From Moringa oleifera (lineage: Eukaryota > Streptophyta > Magnoliopsida > Brassicales > Moringaceae), in contig JAJFZO010000433.1 in assembly GCA_021397835.1 (NCBI GenBank), positions 434,001 to 498,000 of the forward strand: DNA of 64,000 nucleotides, written 5' to 3'. Shown piece by piece: positions 60,201 through 64,000 of this stretch. The notes under the pieces are model-generated. The model had not been told where the DNA came from and ran no database searches. It saw only the letters and a program-made list of their open reading frames with translations. The first letter of the stretch is position 1. Each line of letters opens with the position of its first letter. Made by a program: the position numbers and the translations under genes.

Positions 60201-63200
60201 TACTTTCTACTATTTTTTTCTTCCCCCAGTTCATTCTTGTGGGGTGTTGTTGGTTGTTTGAGCATGGGTGTTCCATATTTGCCTAGATGATTTACGAATA
60301 TATTGTAATAAATGCAAGAAACTCAATGTTTCTTCTTATGGAATGCCTTTAAGAGTGAAGACACTCTATATGTAAAGATGAGCCAAAATACACCATAAAG
60401 TCAAAGAGAATAGAATAAGCAAGCGATGAAGAGTAAAAGGGAGAATATTATAGTTTGATGTTTTCCTATGCATATAAAAGCACCATGGAGATTTAAGGTA
60501 TATAGAATGTACCCTTCGAAACTGTAAGGGAGCCGTATTCAGCCAGTCAAGTCTAGGAGGAAATTCAGGCACAATGGGAGCTGTTCCTCTAAAGCAGCAA
60601 AAGTTTATATATCCAAACATATTAAGCTCAAAATTTGCAATTGGCAACACAAATGAAAAATATTTCATAAACATGTACCATTAAAGGTGAGATATGTATT
60701 CTGACCTGCTTTCTAGTTCAGATATATAGTCCACAAATTTTTGGACTCTTCCATTTCTTGATTCATCTATAACCAGTAAAATAGCAGCAAGCTTCTGTTA
60801 CAACTATAACTGACTAAAATGTTCAGAAAAAAGAGTCTACAGCCAAGGGAACAATAGTTTCACACCACCTAAAACAATGGTTCAGATACAATATACTGAG
60901 AACATGAAAATATAAAAGGAAACAGAGAGGATAACAGAAGGAACAACAGTATGACATCGTTGGATGAAAATTTATAAGGTGAGATACTGAAAAAAAATTA
61001 AAATGTGAGATATACCTTCACTCTGTCCCACAAATGGATTCTTGATTCCAAATAACGTGTTCCATACTGCTTTTGGGGATGCATACTGCATTGCCTGAAA
61101 GAAATGTCAACACATGTAAAACAATTAGTATCTTTCAGAATACATTTTTTAGCATATTCCTGGACAATAGCAGTGAATGCAGAAATTCTACAGTGGCCAA
61201 AATACGCTAAAATTCCAGTATACTTCTGCAGTAAGTCAGTATTACCTTCCAGTTTGTAATGGTGAAGTAAAGACAAGAGATGGAAACACCTAAACTTCCA
61301 TATCTCAATAGATCTCGCCGAGAACCCTGCAACCTGCCCACATATTATTTCCATGATCTTAAGCCAAATTTATCAGAAAAAGAATCTACTTGTTTCTCAG
61401 AAATGGTAAAAATGATTTTCATGCCAATACTTGCAAAGCTCATCATTTGGACTATTCAAGTATGTTTGCTAGTTAAATATATACGTCAAATCAGACTTTC
61501 TGAAGGCAACCCAAAAGTGATGATGAGGAAACAATTTTTCATGAGTTATTAATCATATATCACAGGCTACTCAGATTTGAAAGTCAAATTTTTTGGTCAA
61601 AATAAAAGAAATTAAGAAGGAAATATATCCACGAATGGCTAAAAGATACGAAATGAAATGAAGAACAGTGGGTCATTTCATTTTCGGATACAGAACCTGC
61701 CTTACCACCCAAGTGAAACTGTTGTTTCATTTATAGCTTTTCCATTCTGGACTGACTCAACATCAGTCCTTCCTTTCAGTGTTGTAGATGAAGTTTGTGC
61801 CGAAGCATTCAAAAACTGGGGTCCCTGCATCCTCTCATCTGCAACATTATGATTTATTAGATCTCACTGCATTGTCATGCGCATAATCCCACATATTACA
61901 TATGAAAGAAGTTCAAGGAGAATAATAAAATCATTACTAGGTTTAAATGTATGCTCTACCCACCATCTCATCTAAATTAAAGAGTTATTGGCGCACAAAT
62001 GACTCTAGCAATAAGGAAAGAATTTTCAGACACATACTGTATCCATTACAGAACAAACATATCTTATTCATAGATCTTAAAACATAGCAAAAGTGTAGCT
62101 TCACCATTCTACAGCATTGATTTTACAAAATGACATTTGCAGCTTATTCTCAGGACTATATACTGAAGAAACCTGAGCCACCACTGAGAATATCATCAAG
62201 TGAAACACTTCCTATGTCTTTTCTGATAAGTGATGGACCAGCATCTTTCAGAGTCTCTTCTGATAATGTGGTTGTCACAGCAATAGATCTACAACAACAA
62301 GAAATGTAACCAATTTACCAAAAGAAACATAAATTGAATTGAGAGAAAGATCAAAAACTTGGGCCACACAATATGCAAAATGTTAAGTGGAGGTAAAAAA
62401 GGTTCATACCCCATATTTTGAGACAGACAAACAATTGTTATATTCAAGATAAATGGAAATTGACATCCTGAAAAGATTAGTTGGAGATGCGTATAAGCAG
62501 ATTTACCTCATTTCTGCAGCTTTAGCAGCCTGCACCCCAGCTAGTGCATCTTCAATAACAATACACTGAGAGAAATAGACAAAATTCATATTTCATGGAA
62601 AATCAACTCACTTGAAATTTTCAAAAGCCAGAAATACGGAAATCTCAGGTGGCGAAAACTCAAGATTAGACCATGGAAAAAGCTAAGAGGGCTAAAATTT
62701 TTCAGGAAATTCTGTGATTCCGTGAGATATCCATTATATTTGAGATTATTCTAAAGAGTACCACAGAAAAAGCATATTACATGGTCAGACTTCTATGCTT
62801 CAACTGAGAGAAATTGTCTTCTCTTCAAGAATTTAATATAAAAATGAGAAAATATGCAGTGATGATCACACCGTCCTTCTATATACTAAGCCCTTCAAGT
62901 CAATGCAAAATCGTTGCAACTCATATCAGCAAAGATATGGCTTGAATAATCAGGTGGTACCTCACTAGGGGGAACATTTAATATCTTTGATGCAGCTAAG
63001 AAAATATCGGGAGCAGGTTTCAGATTCTCAAATGCATCTGCGGAAACAATAGCATCGAACCTGATAACAAGAGGCCAAAAATATAGTAAGAACCAAAAAT
63101 CTGTTCAGTAGTAAGGCTGACTATCATAGATTTTCACAGAATCAGTGACAACACAGTCTAAACTTTTAGTGTTTGATTATCCAACTCCAAGATGATACTT

Positions 63201-64000
63201 ATACCACCTACCAAACATAGCAAGGTGACATACTTGCACATCAGTTTTCAAAAACTCTGTGCTATTGCAGATTGTTCAAATTGGCATATGTCACAAGCTT
63301 GTCCAATATGTTCTCAATTAGTTTGTAATATGTACTTCCCTGTGAGGATGTGAGATTCTGCCAAAAGTAAGAGCCATGATTTTGATAATTGAAGAACTAT
63401 GCAAAAGCAGCAGAACAATAATACTGTGCAGGACTTGATATATTTTAGAGGCAAGTGCTAGAATTTCTATAGCAAGTACAAACAAGAATCAAAATCCAAC
63501 TTTTGTGCTCATTAAATACAAGTATGTTTGGACTTTGGAGGTCATAATGATGTAACTGTTTCTTTGCAGTCATTTGAAGAATCTGCGATCAAATTGACAT
63601 GAGTTAAAAGTTGAAACTTTCAATCTTGATCGTCGGAACATAGTCAACATAGCAGTTTATCTTTAGTGATTGCCAGAAACAAGCCAACAGTTGCAAACAA
63701 TAAGCTTATGGCCGTTATTTGATATAATTACATGATATTGAGAAGCGTAGCACATAACTAGGTCAGCTTACATTGACAATGGTAAACCAGCAGCAGCTAA
63801 ATTTGCATCCACCTTGATGCGATCAGCACTAGATGCAACAGCAACTTTTAGGCCTTTGCTTTTACACTGTTGTGAAAAACCATTAAATTGGTTACCACTA
63901 AATGAAGTAGAAAGGTAATGTCATCATACTATGTGAATCACTGGCTCACATACCTGAGAAACAAGTTCAAGGGCACCTGGGAATCCTATCCCTGAATTTG
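51236..64000 (-). CDS. SOQ1: SOQ1: HAD phosphatase, thioredoxin-like and NHL-repeat thylakoid protein (5' end outside window)
   Basis: SOQ1 is a thylakoid-membrane protein that prevents a slow form of energy quenching in photosystem II antenna. Exons on the minus strand: 63954-64000 (cut by the window), 63772-63866, 62961-63060, 62507-62565, 62173-62288, 61709-61838, 61246-61333, 61016-61094, 60706-60766, 60513-60588, 59828-59938, 59517-59612, 58470-58592, 57369-57566, 56808-56912, 56547-56611, 56242-56335, 55863-56020, 55724-55773, 55512-55633, 55320-55427, 54836-54928, 54348-54384, 52891-53138, 52393-52542, 51236-51400; about 923 residues. HAD motifs II-IV are visible ([23 protein letters not shown]). 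A membrane segment follows ([19 protein letters not shown]). The thioredoxin-like domain has [14 protein letters not shown] repeats contain [37 protein letters not shown] and [11 protein letters not shown] beta-rich C-terminus closes the protein. One intron has a GC donor (at 56241). The transit peptide and HAD motif I are missing only because of the window edge. Confidence 0.97.
51835..51985. repeat. Imperfect direct repeat in the last SOQ1 intron
   Basis: Two copies of about 50 bases share TTCTTGCAGG, TGTGA, AGGAAAC and GAAGTGAGATTT, ending in CACCAAC-like sequence (about 51855-51903 and 51926-51971). Both copies are non-coding. Confidence 0.7.
53749..54304. mobile_element. hAT-type MITE in a SOQ1 intron with doubled right end
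   Basis: The element spans 53757-54296. Terminal inverted repeats start TAGGGGTGAGCATTCGG on the left and end with TGCTCACCCCTA on the right. Perfect 8-base target-site duplications CCTAGTAT flank it (53749-53756, 54297-54304), as expected for the hAT superfamily. The interior is non-coding, AT-rich and full of CGGTT/AACCG motifs that can pair with one another. The right 104 bases, including the right terminus and flanking host sequence, are duplicated in tandem (54107-54210 and 54211-54314); the inner copy of the target site reads CCTACTAT. Without the duplication the element would be about 436 bases. It lies in the intron between exons 54348-54384 and 52891-53138. Confidence 0.9.
57345..57365. 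repeat. (GA)n microsatellite at a SOQ1 splice donor
   Basis: A GA run of about 21 bases; in the gene's sense the intron begins GTATCTCTCTCT, so the CT tract starts four bases after the exon end at 57369. Length change would not touch the exon but could alter U1 snRNA or PTB-like protein binding. Confidence 0.85.

Noticed and set aside
1..64000. CRISPR array, bacterial operon, phage or rRNA/tRNA genes
   Set aside because: No regularly spaced repeats, no operon-like packing, and no tRNA or rRNA signature was noticed. All genes are spliced or plant-specific. A tRNA scan was not possible by eye, so an isolated tRNA could be missed.

Overview
This is nuclear DNA from a flowering plant, most likely a woody eudicot. 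Genes are split by many introns with GT..AG ends, intergenic DNA is very AT-rich, Ty1/copia LTR-retrotransposon debris and MITEs are present, and every recognised protein is a plant protein. The species cannot be told from the sequence. Exon boundaries below were worked out by hand: exons join in frame, flank GT/AG (one GC/AG), and rebuild proteins of the length expected for each family.

Layout from left to right: (1) the 3' end of an agenet (Tudor-like) domain gene on + (1-2289); (2) an intronless DUF538 gene on - (3788-4291); (3) ICP55, a mitochondrial Xaa-Pro aminopeptidase, on - (6479-20542, 14 exons), whose 7.15-kb eighth intron holds a rearranged cluster of decayed copia fragments (about 9605-16193); (4) STR6, a rhodanese/serine-hydrolase fusion, on - (21020-26890, 9 exons); (5) an importin-alpha gene on - (27703-33745, 10 exons); (6) a 3.9-kb AT-rich gene-free stretch; (7) a small one-exon membrane-protein gene on + (37693-37968); (8) a three-exon gene for a small, probably mitochondrial protein on + (39506-41791); (9) an intronless atypical bHLH gene of the AIF/bHLH149 type on - (46016-46666); (10) the last 26 exons of SOQ1 on - (51236-64000, its 5' end beyond the window).

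From memory, agenet, DUF538, ICP55, STR6, IMPA-4 and bHLH149 lie in the same order on Arabidopsis chromosome 1 (about At1g09320 down to At1g09250). The first half of the window therefore looks like an old conserved gene block stretched by transposon insertion and AT-rich DNA. SOQ1 is elsewhere in Arabidopsis (At1g56500, from memory). The genes do not form one pathway: they cover mitochondrial protein maturation, tRNA modification or sulfur chemistry, nuclear import, brassinosteroid/growth transcription control and chloroplast photoprotection.

No bacterial-type system, CRISPR array or clearly new gene system was found. The most unusual items are a near-perfect 40-bp-arm hairpin at 27247-27353 that could be an unannotated small-RNA locus; the order-scrambled copia cluster with inverted LTRs; a hAT-type MITE in a SOQ1 intron whose right end and target-site duplication are tandemly doubled; and several odd splice sites (a GC donor, an acceptor preceded by poly-A, a doubled donor, a donor running into a microsatellite).
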